DNA from: Rhizobium sp. 16-449-1b
GTDB taxonomy: Bacteria; Pseudomonadota; Alphaproteobacteria; Rhizobiales; Rhizobiaceae
Assembly (NCBI RefSeq): GCF_017741935.1
Contig: NZ_JAGHMH010000028.1
Location: forward strand, 372,001 to 436,000
Direction of reading: 5' to 3'
Length of the DNA: 64,000 nt
This document shows positions 1 through 8,074 of the stretch, one piece after another. How positions within the stretch are numbered: the stretch's first letter is position 1; every line of letters begins with the position of its first letter. The translations under genes were made by a program, and so were the position numbers. The notes under the pieces are model-generated. The model ran no database searches, was not told where the DNA came from, and saw nothing but the letters and a program-made list of their open reading frames with translations.

Positions 1-897
1 GCTCCGCTGATCGATCTCGATTCCGTCGCGCGCTGCGTGCCGGACGAAATCGATACCGGCCCGCTCGCCTGGAGCGAGGGCCTCGACATCATGAACAACA
101 CGCCGGTTTTCGTGCCGTGGTCGCTTGTTGGCCTCGACCATCGTGGCACGCGCCCTTCCGGCTTCGAGCAGTCCAGCGACGGCCTGGCATCGGGCAATCG
201 CCCTGCCGAAGCCGTGCTTCACGGTCTGTGCGAGCTGGTCGAGCGCGATGCATGGGCGCTGACGCAGCTGCGGCCCTTCGATGAACTGCGCGGCTCGCGC
301 ATCGATCCGGCCGGCTTCGGCGATCCCGTCATCGACATCATCACCGACCGCGTTGCCCGCGCCGGCATGCGGCTCCTGCTGCTCGACATGACGACCGATA
401 TCGGCGTGCCGAGCTTCCTCGCCGTCATCGTTCCCGGCGATCTCGGCGACCGCGTCGATGCGCGCTGGACGAATGTCTGTGGTGGCTGCGGCTGCCATCC
501 CGATCCGGTCCGCGCGGCACTCCGCGCCATCACCGAGGCAGCGCAGAGCCGGTTGACGGCAATCGCCGGCAGCCGCGACGACTTCTCGCCGCGCGTCTAC
601 CAGCGCCTTGATGGCGACGGACCGATGCAGCAGCTGATCGAACTCTGCGACGAGACGCCGGTCGCGCCGCGCTTTGCCGAGCCTGCCAAGCGCAGCATCC
701 AGCAGACGATCCGCCACATTCTGGATCGGCTGCGGGCGCGCGGCATCGAGCAGGTCGTTGCCGTGCCGATCCCGCATCCGCGCCTTCCGGTCTCCGTCGT
801 CCGCGTCATCGTGCCCGGCCTCGAGGTCGATGTCAGCGGCGAATTCATTCAACTAGGCTTGCGCGCGATCGGCGCCATACAGGGAGCCCAGGCATGA
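1..897 (+). CDS. YcaO-domain protein, 5' end outside window
   Basis: The open frame runs from base 1, so the N-terminus is missing and the first ATG inside the window is not the real start. About 298 residues are visible. YcaO enzymes are ATP-dependent cyclodehydratases/thioamidases that modify backbone amides of ribosomal peptides. The visible support is the Gly/Cys-rich stretch CGGCGCHPDPVRAAL followed by RAITEAAQSR, a family signature at about residues 160-185. The 3' end overlaps the tfuA gene by four bases (ATGA), so the two are translationally coupled. YcaO-TfuA pairs usually install thioamides, as in thiovarsolin and McrA thioamidation, and TfuA is needed for trifolitoxin in Rhizobium. 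The family is clear; the substrate is unknown. Confidence 0.85.
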   Translation, partial: APLIDLDSVARCVPDEIDTGPLAWSEGLDIMNNTPVFVPWSLVGLDHRGTRPSGFEQSSDGLASGNRPAEAVLHGLCELVERDAWALTQLRPFDELRGSRIDPAGFGDPVIDIITDRVARAGMRLLLLDMTTDIGVPSFLAVIVPGDLGDRVDARWTNVCGGCGCHPDPVRAALRAITEAAQSRLTAIAGSRDDFSPRVYQRLDGDGPMQQLIELCDETPVAPRFAEPAKRSIQQTIRHILDRLRARGIEQVVAVPIPHPRLPVSVVRVIVPGLEVDVSGEFIQLGLRAIGAIQGAQA

Positions 898-1637
898 GAG
901 TAATTTTCGCAGGACCGAGCTTCGGCCGAGATCTCGACAAGCTTCAGGCCGAGCATCCGTCGATCGAGTTTCGCGGACCCGCCGCCCGAGGCGATATCCT
1001 GCAGGCGGTGCGCGACGGCGCGCGCGCCATTGGCATCGTCGATGGCTATTTCGGCGAGATGCCGTCCGTCTGGCACAAGGAAATCCTCTTCGCGCTCGAG
1101 CAGAACGTCGTCGTCGCCGGCGGCGCCAGCATGGGCGCGCTCAGAGCCGCTGAATGCTCGGCGTTCGGCATGGTTGGCATCGGCTCGATCTATGACGATT
1201 ACGCCGATGGCCGGCTCATCGACGATGAGGCCGTTGCACTGGTTCACGTGCCGGCCGAGTTGGGCTGGCTGCCGCTCTCCGTTCCGTGGGTCGATTATCA
1301 GCCGACCATCGACGCGCTGAACAGGCAGGGCCTGCTCCTGTCGGGCGAATACAAGAAGCTTCTGCTTGCGGGTCGTGCTCTGCATTTCTCCGAGCGGACC
1401 TACCCGAAGGCGGTGGAACGTTGCGCTTTCGACAACGCCGCTCGCGCCAAGGAAATCGTGCGTTTGATTCGCGCGAACAAGATCGAGCGCAAGCGCGCCG
1501 ATGCCGATATGGTTCTGGATTACCTCGAAAGCGTGAAATTCACGGCTGGAAAGCGCAGCTGGGGCTTCGCGGCAACGTCACACTGGGAGATGCTGCATGC
1601 GGAAATTAGCACCCCGGTAACGCCTGTAACGCTCTAA
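894..1637 (+). CDS. TfuA-like protein
   Basis: A 247-residue protein starting at an ATG that overlaps the YcaO stop codon. TfuA-domain proteins partner YcaO enzymes and are thought to deliver sulfur for thioamide formation. The N-terminal half carries the features I associate with the family: VIFAGPSFG at the start, a GIVDGYFGE segment around residue 45, and GGASMGALRAAEC around residues 78-92, a small-residue nucleophile-elbow-like loop. The C-terminal third is helical and charged, without a recognisable domain. The overlap with the YcaO gene indicates stoichiometric co-expression. The assignment rests on these motifs and the context. Confidence 0.82.
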   Translation: MRVIFAGPSFGRDLDKLQAEHPSIEFRGPAARGDILQAVRDGARAIGIVDGYFGEMPSVWHKEILFALEQNVVVAGGASMGALRAAECSAFGMVGIGSIYDDYADGRLIDDEAVALVHVPAELGWLPLSVPWVDYQPTIDALNRQGLLLSGEYKKLLLAGRALHFSERTYPKAVERCAFDNAARAKEIVRLIRANKIERKRADADMVLDYLESVKFTAGKRSWGFAATSHWEMLHAEISTPVTPVTL

Positions 1638-1716
1638 TAACGCCACGCCTGAATGATGGAGGCACTGGAGCCCCAAAGTGGTGTTTGGGGCATCTCAGAG
1701 AGGCGGAGCGGACGAG

Positions 1717-1986
1717 ATGAACATTCAGACGATGGACGAGGGAAGCGGAAGCGAATATGCGAGGATATTCCGCTTGCTGTCGGCCGCCAAGGACGAAGCA
1801 CAGAAGCTCAAGTTGAACAACCTGACGCATCTGACGAACATGGCTCTGCTGCAGGTCGTCATCGATTGGGATGGAATCGACCCGGAGCGTGAGCTGGACG
1901 TGAATCTGGAAAAGCTGATCGGTACAAAGACGAAAGTGGCAATGAAAGACGCACGAGAAAACCTCGTCGTCCTGGAACGCCACTAA
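1717..1986 (+). CDS. small conserved-looking hypothetical protein (89 aa)
   Basis: An 89-residue acidic, helix-rich protein without cysteine, signal peptide or membrane segment. The frame stays open further upstream, but the ATG at 1717 follows a purine-rich stretch (GAGAGGCGGAGCGGACGAG) and is preferred. It lies 79 bases after tfuA on the same strand and could be in the same transcript. It does not look like a RiPP precursor: there is no leader/core layout, no C-terminal Cys/Ser/Thr-rich core and no double-glycine site. I do not recognise the family. It could be an accessory or regulatory protein of the YcaO-TfuA pair, or unrelated. Confidence 0.6.
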   Translation: MNIQTMDEGSGSEYARIFRLLSAAKDEAQKLKLNNLTHLTNMALLQVVIDWDGIDPERELDVNLEKLIGTKTKVAMKDARENLVVLERH

Positions 1987-2000
1987 TCGCTATGGTATCC

Positions 2001-2031
2001 GCGAAGCCGCTTTATTCGGCGGCTTCGCTTT
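2001..2031 (+). terminator. stem-loop at the 3' end of the YcaO operon
   Basis: GCGAAGCCGC (2001-2010) pairs with GCGGCTTCGC (2019-2028) around an eight-base loop and is followed by TTTCG. The U-run is short. It overlaps the last codons of the converging XRE gene, so it may act as a weak terminator for the plus-strand operon. Confidence 0.5.
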
Positions 2032-2410
2032 CGATCTGCTCCATGCCGGCAATCGCCTGCACCAGCTTGACGATCTTCTTGCGAACCTGCTCGTTCTTGA
2101 TCGACAGGAAGGCAGCGTTCAGGAGCACGCCGTCGCGCGATACGACGAATTCGTCGCTCGGGGTAGGATTGTCGTTGGCGTTGGCCGAAATATCTTCGAA
2201 GAATGAGCGGACGTCGACATCGAGCGCACCGGCGATTTCGACCAGCATGCTTGCCGAAACGCGGTTCGAGCCCTTCTCGTATTTCTGAATCTGCTGGAAC
2301 GTGACGCCGACGCGGTCACCAAGTTCGGTCTGCGAAACCTTGCGCATCAGGCGCTTGATGCGGATCGTCTTGCCTACATGGACGTCGACGGTATGCGGTG
2401 CTTCTTTCAT
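2012..2410 (-). CDS. XRE-family transcriptional regulator
   Basis: A 132-residue DNA-binding protein. Residues 11-65 form a Cro/C1-type helix-turn-helix: IRIKRLMRKVSQTELGDRVG and the very conserved TFQQIQKYEKGSNR, which is typical of the rhizobial PhrR/PraR-type subgroup. The C-terminal half (residues 75-132) is a short helical region such as this subgroup uses for dimerisation. The start ATG at 2410 is followed directly by the family N-terminus. It converges on the YcaO-TfuA operon and has its own upstream region, so it is probably a separate unit. The HTH assignment is firm; its targets are unknown. Confidence 0.88.
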   Translation of the reverse strand: MKEAPHTVDVHVGKTIRIKRLMRKVSQTELGDRVGVTFQQIQKYEKGSNRVSASMLVEIAGALDVDVRSFFEDISANANDNPTPSDEFVVSRDGVLLNAAFLSIKNEQVRKKIVKLVQAIAGMEQIESEAAE

Positions 2411-3009
2411 GGCCTTATCCTTCTAACGCCAGTGCGGCGTGCTTATTATTCCCTGCGGCAACCTTACCAAGATATTTGAACGGATCAATTGTGCCGCCCA
2501 TTTTTATTCCCGCCAACTCATGTGCCTGAAGACCCTGACTTTCAACTGAAAACAGCCCTTGCATCAGCAAATTTGTGCGACGTCGAATGCAATCATAAGT
2601 AAGTATTCCAGTTCATTTTGACCAAACGGGGCTTATATACATCCTCCGGTAGATAATTCGCCGGAATTTGAGATTCGCATCGAAGGCCATGCTATCCGCC
2701 AGAAAGGGCATTTTGAGGTCCTTTCCGGGCAGTAACAAAACGGTGTACGCGCCGGATTGAGGATTGGATTAGTAGCTGCTGAACTTATTGTTGTGGTCTG
2801 CATTTGTTCGCGCCTGGTAGCCAAAAGCCTTGCTGTGCAGGGCCTTTGACGTAAGGTGCCGGATAGTAACATGAATCCGGCTGTCGTTTTGTCGTGATTT
2901 TCGTGCTCGGGTGCCGATATCAGGCGCTCCTGGTGGCAAAGAATTATTCGAAGCCAAATTCGGATGCCGTCGCTGATCAATTCTTCATTAGCACACTACC
3001 GAGAGTGGA
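2411..3009. other. non-coding gap between XRE and cupin genes
   Basis: About 600 bases without a convincing gene. Open frames here lack rhizobial codon bias, and none has a good ribosome site with a recognisable product. Base composition is more AT-rich than the flanks, fitting a promoter region for the leftward XRE gene. No repeat, tRNA or clear terminator was seen. Confidence 0.6.
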
Positions 3010-3504
3010 TTATTTGTGTATCGGATCGATCCACAGAACGTCCTCCGGCTTTTCAACCGGTTCAATATCGAGATTGACCACCACGGGCTCCTGCCCGGAC
3101 CGGACGAGGACGCATTCCAGCGTCTCGTTTTGGCTCGCATTGATCTCCTGATGCGGCACGTAAGGCGGCACGAAAATGAAGTCGCCGGGCCCGGCCTCGG
3201 CGGTAAATTCGAGATTGTCGCCCCAGCGCATGCGCGCCTTGCCCTTCACGACATAAATGATGCTTTCGAGGTCGCCATGATGGTGCGCGCCGGTCTTCGC
3301 GTTGGCGTGGATCGTCACCGTACCGGCCCAGATCTTCTCAGCGCCGGCGCGGGCATTGTTGATCGCCGTCGCTCGGTTCATGCCTGGGGTCTGCGCAGTG
3401 TTTGGATCGAGCGCATTGCCCGGGATGACCTTCACGCCGTGCTCGCGCCAGTCGATGGGTTGATGCGAATGGTCCGCGTCGTGGGAGGCGTGATCGTTGC
3501 TCAA
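3010..3504 (-). CDS. cupin-domain protein
   Basis: A 164-residue single-domain cupin. Motif 1 is visible as TGAHHHGDLESIIYVVKGKAR (metal-binding His, His and Glu) around residues 70-90. Motif 2 follows as GPGDFIFVPPYVPHQEINAS (Gly, Pro and His) around residues 109-128. Metal-binding cupins of this size include dioxygenases, isomerases and sugar- or signal-binding proteins, so the reaction cannot be named. The N-terminus is rich in His and Asp (residues 4-15), possibly an extra metal-binding tail. There is no signal peptide, so it is cytoplasmic. It lies 53 bases downstream of cbpM on the same strand and may be transcribed with the chaperone pair. Confidence 0.85.
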   Translation of the reverse strand: MSNDHASHDADHSHQPIDWREHGVKVIPGNALDPNTAQTPGMNRATAINNARAGAEKIWAGTVTIHANAKTGAHHHGDLESIIYVVKGKARMRWGDNLEFTAEAGPGDFIFVPPYVPHQEINASQNETLECVLVRSGQEPVVVNLDIEPVEKPEDVLWIDPIHK

Positions 3505-3557
3505 GTCGGGTCTCCTTATCTTGTCCGGTCGCTCGCATCGCCCGCAAGCCTGCGCCC

Positions 3558-3887
3558 TCAGCCTGCTCGCGTGGAAAGCGCGTCGAGCTTGTGGCGCAGC
3601 CGGCGGCGGACGTCGTCGTCCTGCTGCTCCATCGCGCCGAGCATGTCACGGACGGTGCCGCGCAGCCCGTGTATCTGGTCGACGAGATCCATGATGAGAT
3701 CGACGCCTGCTTCGTTGACGCCCATGTCGCGGGTGAGGTCGAGGATCAGCCGCGCCCGCGCGACATCGTCGTCGCGGAACTCACGATCGCCGTCATGGGC
3801 TTCGGGGATCAGCCAGCCCTGCTCGATCCACACGTCCACCACGGTCACGTCGATCTTCAGGGTTCGGCGGAATTCAAGATCATTCAT
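3558..3887 (-). CDS. cbpM: chaperone modulator CbpM
   Basis: A 109-residue protein of the CbpM/YccV type that binds the J-domain of CbpA and inhibits its co-chaperone activity. The start is the ATG at 3887. It lies two bases after the cbpA stop, inside a strong GGAGGAG ribosome site that overlaps the cbpA 3' end, and the longer upstream frame is therefore rejected. The N-terminal half resembles a MerR-like winged helix (VDVWIEQGWLIPE then a REFRDDDVARARLILDL segment), and the rest is a helical region, as in the family. The order cbpA-cbpM with tight coupling is the usual arrangement. Confidence 0.88.
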   Translation of the reverse strand: MNDLEFRRTLKIDVTVVDVWIEQGWLIPEAHDGDREFRDDDVARARLILDLTRDMGVNEAGVDLIMDLVDQIHGLRGTVRDMLGAMEQQDDDVRRRLRHKLDALSTRAG

Positions 3888-3889
3888 GG

Positions 3890-4807
3890 CTACTCCTCCA
3901 TGCCTTTTCTCGGATTCTGCGGATTGGCCGGCGCCCACTCGCTCATGAATTCGGCAAGCTTGGCGTCCGGCTCATCCGGTAAGACGACTTTCAGCGACAC
4001 ATAGATATCGCCGGCGCCGCCACCGCGCTTCGGCGCGCCCTTGCCCTTCAGGCGCAAGACCTTGCCGGTGCTGGAATTCGCGGGCAGCGTCAGATTGACC
4101 GCGCCCGATGGCGTCGGCACACGCACCTTGCCGCCGAGCACCGCCTCGGGCAGCGATATCGGCAGATCGATGCGGATATCATCGCCATCGCGGACATAGA
4201 ACTTGTGCGGGCGAACGCGGATCTCCACCAGCGCGTCTCCCGGCGGCCCGCCGCCGATCCCGGGTTCGCCCTTGCCCTTCAGGCGCAGCGTCTGGCCGTC
4301 GCGGGTTCCGGCCGGGATCTGCAAGTCGAGTGCCGGGCCATCCGGCAGGCGTATCTGTGTCTTGGTGCCGTTGATGGCGTCGAGAAAATCGACCTCCATC
4401 GAATATTGCCGGTTTTGCCCTTGCGAGCGGAACTGCCCGCCGCCGCGTCCGCGTCCGGAGAAGAAGCTTGAGAATATGTCGTCGCTGTCGCCGAAGTCGG
4501 CGAAGCCGGCATTGTTCTGATAGCGGCCGCCAGCGCCGGCCTGCGAGGCGTAGTCGCGATAATAGTTGCGCTGCGCCTGCTCGGCGCCCGTCATGTCGAT
4601 CTCGCCCCTGTCGAAGCGCTTACGCTTGTCCTCGTCGCCGACGATCTCGTACGCGGCGGAGATTTCCTTGAACCGATCCTCGGCCTGCTTGTCGCCGGGG
4701 TTCAGGTCGGGATGCAGTTTCTTGGCGAGCTTGCGGAACGCGCTCTGGATCTCTTTTTGCGTAGCGTCCTTCTTGACGCCCAGAAGCTCGTACGGATCTC
4801 GGCTCAT
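3890..4807 (-). CDS. cbpA: DnaJ-class co-chaperone CbpA
   Basis: A 305-residue type II Hsp40, also known as curved-DNA-binding protein. The J-domain covers residues 1-70 with the HPD motif at residues 32-34, which stimulates DnaK ATPase. A Gly/Phe/Arg-rich linker with short GRGRGGGQF-like repeats follows at about 90-130. Two C-terminal beta-sandwich substrate-binding domains make up residues 130-290. The Cys-rich zinc finger of true DnaJ is absent, which separates CbpA from DnaJ. It is translationally linked to cbpM immediately downstream. Confidence 0.92.
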   Translation of the reverse strand: MSRDPYELLGVKKDATQKEIQSAFRKLAKKLHPDLNPGDKQAEDRFKEISAAYEIVGDEDKRKRFDRGEIDMTGAEQAQRNYYRDYASQAGAGGRYQNNAGFADFGDSDDIFSSFFSGRGRGGGQFRSQGQNRQYSMEVDFLDAINGTKTQIRLPDGPALDLQIPAGTRDGQTLRLKGKGEPGIGGGPPGDALVEIRVRPHKFYVRDGDDIRIDLPISLPEAVLGGKVRVPTPSGAVNLTLPANSSTGKVLRLKGKGAPKRGGGAGDIYVSLKVVLPDEPDAKLAEFMSEWAPANPQNPRKGMEE

Positions 4808-4933
4808 ACATGTCTCCGTTCAGCCGGCGCGGATCGCCGGCAATCTTTGACATATATATAGGTTGCAAAATTGCGCGGGACGAGAGGCGCGATGTCGCTC
4901 CTTTTCTCAAACCAATCGCCGCGGCGAGCGTAC

Positions 4934-5734
4934 TTAGACGCCGGCGATCTTGCGGAGATCGTCGATAGCGCCGGGTCCAGCCGCGAGCACTTTGGCACCC
5001 TTGGTCAATCCCGCGCCATTGGTCGGGAAGGGATGGAACCAGCCGCCGGCCTCCTTGACCAGGCAATATCCGGCTAGGCAGTCCCAGGCATGCATGTAGG
5101 GTTCGTAATATCCGACGAGACGGCCGGCCGCGACATAGGCGAGCATGAGCGCGCCGGAGCCGTTGCGAATGAAATTGCCGCCTGCTTCCAGTAGTTCCTC
5201 GACCATCTTGGCGACTGTGGCGGGCGAAACATGGCTGTTCGCGCCGATACCGGTCACCGCGTTGCGGATATTGCGTTCGGGGCTGAGCTCGAGCTTTTTG
5301 CCGTTCAAGGTGGCGCCCATGCCGAGAGCAGCGGCATAGAGCTCATTATGGCAAGGCGAGGCGATGACGCCGACGACAGGCACATCGTCGTGCAGCAGGC
5401 CGATCGAAACGCACCAGTTCGGCATGCCGTTGACGAAGGGACTTGTGCCGTCGATCGGATCGATTACCCAGGTGAAGCCCGACGTGCCTAGTGTGAGACC
5501 ATATTCCTCGCCGAGAACGCCGTCTCCGGGATAGGCTTCGGCAAACCGCGCGCGGATCAGGTTCTCGACCTCCCGATCAGCGATCGACACGACGTCCTGG
5601 GGATCGCGCTTCGTCTCAATCACCAGCGTGTCGCGACGCTTGAAATAGTCGAGCGCCACGGCGCCGGCCTCGCGGGCAACAGCCTCGGCTAGGGCCAGAC
5701 GTGCTTCGAGCCCTGGAATAACGCGCAATGTCAT
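4934..5734 (-). CDS. inositol-monophosphatase-family phosphatase
   Basis: A 266-residue Mg2+-dependent phosphatase. Visible signatures are GEEYG (metal-binding Glu pair), WVIDPIDGTSPFVNGMPNWC (the DPxDGT motif) and AWDCLAGYCLVKEAGG near the C-terminus. Family members act on inositol phosphate, histidinol phosphate, PAP or sugar bisphosphates; the sequence alone does not decide which. The start is the ATG at 5734 with AAGGAC upstream; the frame continues for 60 more codons, but that part runs through the intergenic operator region. The gene is divergent from a LacI-type regulator that probably controls it, suggesting a role in sugar or polyol phosphate metabolism. Confidence 0.88.
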   Translation of the reverse strand: MTLRVIPGLEARLALAEAVAREAGAVALDYFKRRDTLVIETKRDPQDVVSIADREVENLIRARFAEAYPGDGVLGEEYGLTLGTSGFTWVIDPIDGTSPFVNGMPNWCVSIGLLHDDVPVVGVIASPCHNELYAAALGMGATLNGKKLELSPERNIRNAVTGIGANSHVSPATVAKMVEELLEAGGNFIRNGSGALMLAYVAAGRLVGYYEPYMHAWDCLAGYCLVKEAGGWFHPFPTNGAGLTKGAKVLAAGPGAIDDLRKIAGV

Positions 5735-5811
5735 CGCAACATGTCCTTTATCGGAAACGATGGCTGGATACAGCCGCTGAAAGTCGCGCTCGCAAGCCGC
5801 TTGGGGCACTG

Positions 5812-5827
5812 TTGCAAGCGCGTGCAA
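5812..5827. promoter_or_regulatory. candidate LacI-type operator 1
   Basis: TTGCAAGCGCGTGCAA is a near-perfect 16-bp palindrome (TTGCA-N6-TGCAA) with a GCGC centre, as expected for LacI/GalR operators. It lies between the divergent phosphatase and lacI-type genes, 78 bases from the phosphatase start. Confidence 0.6.
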
Positions 5828-5898
5828 AACGAACACTTCGCCGCGCGCGATGTCAATATTCGTCATGAAAACTTCATATTGGCTGAGGTCGTTACGGA

Positions 5899-5936
5899 TT
5901 GCACGCAAGTGCAACTCGATGCAAAGGTGCGTGCAA
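5899..5936. promoter_or_regulatory. candidate LacI-type operator 2 plus half-site
   Basis: TTGCACGCAAGTGCAA (5899-5914) has the same TTGCA-N6-TGCAA layout as the site at 5812. An extra half-site, GCGTGCAA, at 5929-5936 matches the right half of site 1 and lies just upstream of the regulator start. Spaced sites suggest looping and autoregulation. Confidence 0.6.
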
Positions 5937-5949
5937 CAAAAGGATTGCC

Positions 5950-6963
5950 ATGCCGTCTAAATTATTCGTCAGCGCGCAGGAAGTCGCCGAGAGGGCGGGG
6001 GTTTCCCGTTCCGCCGTATCGCGAACCTTCACGCCCGGAGCGAGCGTCTCCGCTGACACCCGCAGGCGGGTGCTGGAAGCGGCCGAGGCGCTTGGCTATC
6101 ACGTCAATCATCTCGCACGCGGCCTGATGCGCAACGAGAGCGGCATCGTGTGCCTGATCGTTTCCGATGTCGCGACGCCCTATCGCTCGGCGCTTTTGCG
6201 GGAACTGACCATCCAGTTGCAGAACGCAGGCAAGGTTGCGATGTTCGTCAATACCGATCGCTCGGATGGCAGCGTCGACCGCGCGTTGCAGCAGGCGATC
6301 CGCTACCGCGCCGATGCGTCGATCATCCTCTCCGGCCTGCCGGATAAATCGATCACCCAGCTTTGCCTTCGCAGCGGCCAGCGTCTGGTGCTGATCAACC
6401 GCGACGACGATCAGCCGGGTCCGTTGAAGATCAATCTCGACGACTATGAGTCCGGCGGCCGGATCGCGACCGCATTCGTTCGCGCGGGGTGCAAAACGCT
6501 CGCCTTCGCGAATTCCGAAGCGGGGACGCCAAGCCTGATGGGCCGCGAGCGCGGATTTATTGCCGCCGCCACGAAGCTTGGTCTTGAGGTTGTCGTCGAG
6601 CGCTACGGATCGACGGGATACGAGGCGGGCCGTGTGCTGGCGCAGCGCATGCTGACGCGCGCTGAGCGGCCGGATGGCGTGTTCTGCGCGACCGATCTGC
6701 TCGCCTGCGGTTTCATGGATGCCGCGCGCCACCAGTTCGGGCTGTCGATCCCGGATCAGCTGTGCGTTGCCGGCTTCGACGATATCGAGCAGGCGTCGTG
6801 GTCGTCCTTCAATCTCACGACATTCGCGCAGCCGGTCATGGCGATCGCCACGCAGGCGGTGAAATGGCTCGCCTCGGGCGGCCATGAGGACGAGCCGGAT
6901 CAGGCTCATTCTGTTCGCTTGAAAGCCGAGCTCATTTGGCGCGGTTCCATCCGCAAGGGCTGA
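5950..6963 (+). CDS. LacI-family transcriptional regulator
   Basis: A 337-residue repressor. The HTH is at residues 7-30 (VSAQEVAERAGVSRSAVSRT), followed by the hinge helix region VLEAAEALGYHVNHLARGL, then a periplasmic-binding-protein-like effector domain (residues 65-330). That domain carries the typical RPDGVFCATDLLACGFMDA and LCVAGFDDIEQASW segments. The ATG at 5950 follows AAAGGATTGCC; 17 codons of open frame upstream contain the operator and are excluded. The phosphatase gene is its likely target because the two are divergent and share palindromes. The effector is unknown, probably a sugar, polyol or their phosphate. Confidence 0.9.
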   Translation: MPSKLFVSAQEVAERAGVSRSAVSRTFTPGASVSADTRRRVLEAAEALGYHVNHLARGLMRNESGIVCLIVSDVATPYRSALLRELTIQLQNAGKVAMFVNTDRSDGSVDRALQQAIRYRADASIILSGLPDKSITQLCLRSGQRLVLINRDDDQPGPLKINLDDYESGGRIATAFVRAGCKTLAFANSEAGTPSLMGRERGFIAAATKLGLEVVVERYGSTGYEAGRVLAQRMLTRAERPDGVFCATDLLACGFMDAARHQFGLSIPDQLCVAGFDDIEQASWSSFNLTTFAQPVMAIATQAVKWLASGGHEDEPDQAHSVRLKAELIWRGSIRKG

Positions 6964-6984
6964 TCGAGCTCGTACGGCCAACGC

Positions 6985-7008
6985 GCCCTAAAATATGGGG
7001 GCTTTTTT
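6985..7008 (+). terminator. short intrinsic terminator after the lacI-type gene
   Basis: GCCC (6985-6988) pairs with GGGC (6999-7002), followed by six T residues (7003-7008). The stem is short but the U-run is good and the position, 22 bases after the stop codon, is right. Confidence 0.5.
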
Positions 7009-7044
7009 GGCGCGGGATTGCGTTAGAGCGCCGCTTGCCTTAAA

Positions 7045-7059
7045 CTTGAGTTTATCAAG
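7045..7059. promoter_or_regulatory. inverted repeat upstream of araC-type gene
   Basis: CTTGAGTTTATCAAG is an inverted repeat (CTTGA-N5-TCAAG). Its core TTGAGTTTATCA is 11/12 identical to TTGAGTTAATCA at 8059-8070 upstream of the receptor gene, suggesting one regulator binds both. Confidence 0.5.
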
Positions 7060-7081
7060 AAGGTATAATGCGCGCCCATCC

Positions 7082-7966
7082 ATGACATTCCAACCCCGCA
7101 TGCAGAACAAGATCGAAGGTTTCTCCGTCGTCGGCGGCCTTCACAGGCGATCCTGGAATGGCATCGTCGCGGATGTATGGGATGTGGAATGCGCTCCCTA
7201 TGCCGGCGGTTATTATGTGTCCAATGATCCCAGGCTGTTCATTCTTCTCGACATGAATGGCGCCGGCCGTTCGACGATGAAGCTGAGCTCGAAGGGCGCG
7301 GGTGCCGCGGAAGAGGACGAGAACCAACCGATTTCCTATGTGCCTGCGGGAATGGAGCTCTGGGCCAATCTGAAGAACGTGCAATTTCTTCGTCATCTGG
7401 ATCTGCATTTCGACGCCGAGATCGTGGCGCGCCGTTTGATGGAGGAGCTCGATCCGGATCGGCTGACGAGCCCACGCTTGCTGTTTTCCGACGAACGCGT
7501 GCTGACGCTGTCGCGCATGATCGCGGCCGAATGCATGAACCCGGCGCCGCTGCACGATCTCTATGGCGATGGTCTGGCGCTGGCGCTGATCATCGACGTG
7601 ATGAAGCTTGGCAAGAGCGAGGTCCGAAAGCGCAGCAAGCTCGCCTCGTGGCAGTTACGCAAGGCAACGGATTTCATCACCGAGAATTGCATGCGCAATA
7701 TTCGGCTGGAAGAGCTTGCGACGCTGGCCGGGCTCTCGCAATCCCACTTTAGCCACGCCTTCAAGGCCTCCACCGGCATGGCGCCGCATCGGTGGCAAAT
7801 GAATGCGCGGCTGGAGCGGGCGAAAGAGCTCCTGCTGAACGGCGACCAATCGCTCATGGTCATCGCCGCCGAGACCGGGTTTTCCGACCAGGCGCATTTC
7901 ACGCGCGTCTTCCGCAAGAACATCGGCACGACGCCCGCCACCTGGAAGAAGGCCCGCGTTGCCTGA
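7082..7966 (+). CDS. AraC-family transcriptional regulator
   Basis: A 294-residue regulator. The C-terminal 100 residues hold both AraC helix-turn-helix motifs: IRLEELATLAGLSQSHFSHA and the signature from IAAETGFSDQAHFTRVFRKN to the GTTPATW turn. The N-terminal about 180 residues are the sensor part and do not show a clear cupin pattern. The frame opens upstream at 6995, but the ATG at 7082 lies after the inverted repeat at 7045-7059 and gives a normal family N-terminus. A weak AAGAAGG lies about 17 bases upstream, so the exact start is uncertain. It directly precedes a TonB-dependent siderophore receptor; AraC regulators beside such receptors commonly activate them in response to the cognate ferric siderophore. 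Confidence 0.88.
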   Translation: MTFQPRMQNKIEGFSVVGGLHRRSWNGIVADVWDVECAPYAGGYYVSNDPRLFILLDMNGAGRSTMKLSSKGAGAAEEDENQPISYVPAGMELWANLKNVQFLRHLDLHFDAEIVARRLMEELDPDRLTSPRLLFSDERVLTLSRMIAAECMNPAPLHDLYGDGLALALIIDVMKLGKSEVRKRSKLASWQLRKATDFITENCMRNIRLEELATLAGLSQSHFSHAFKASTGMAPHRWQMNARLERAKELLLNGDQSLMVIAAETGFSDQAHFTRVFRKNIGTTPATWKKARVA

Positions 7967-8059
7967 ACGACACACCATGTGAGCGTTTGGCTGCGTGTTG
8001 AAAAATTGCCCAAAAACATTCAATTCGTCCGGGATCGCGACAAGCTGGGCCGTTAAAAT

Positions 8060-8074
8060 TGAGTTAATCACTCA
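8060..8074. promoter_or_regulatory. iron-responsive operator (RirA-type) before TonB receptor
   Basis: TGAGTTAATCACTCA is a perfect inverted repeat of form TGA-N9-TCA, which is the rhizobial iron-responsive operator consensus bound by RirA. It lies 63 bases upstream of the receptor ATG. Confidence 0.65.

Noticed and set aside
2633..2980. 115-codon minus-strand reading frame in the gap after the XRE gene
   Set aside because: Product looks like translated non-coding DNA, with no ribosome site, no domain and atypical codon use.
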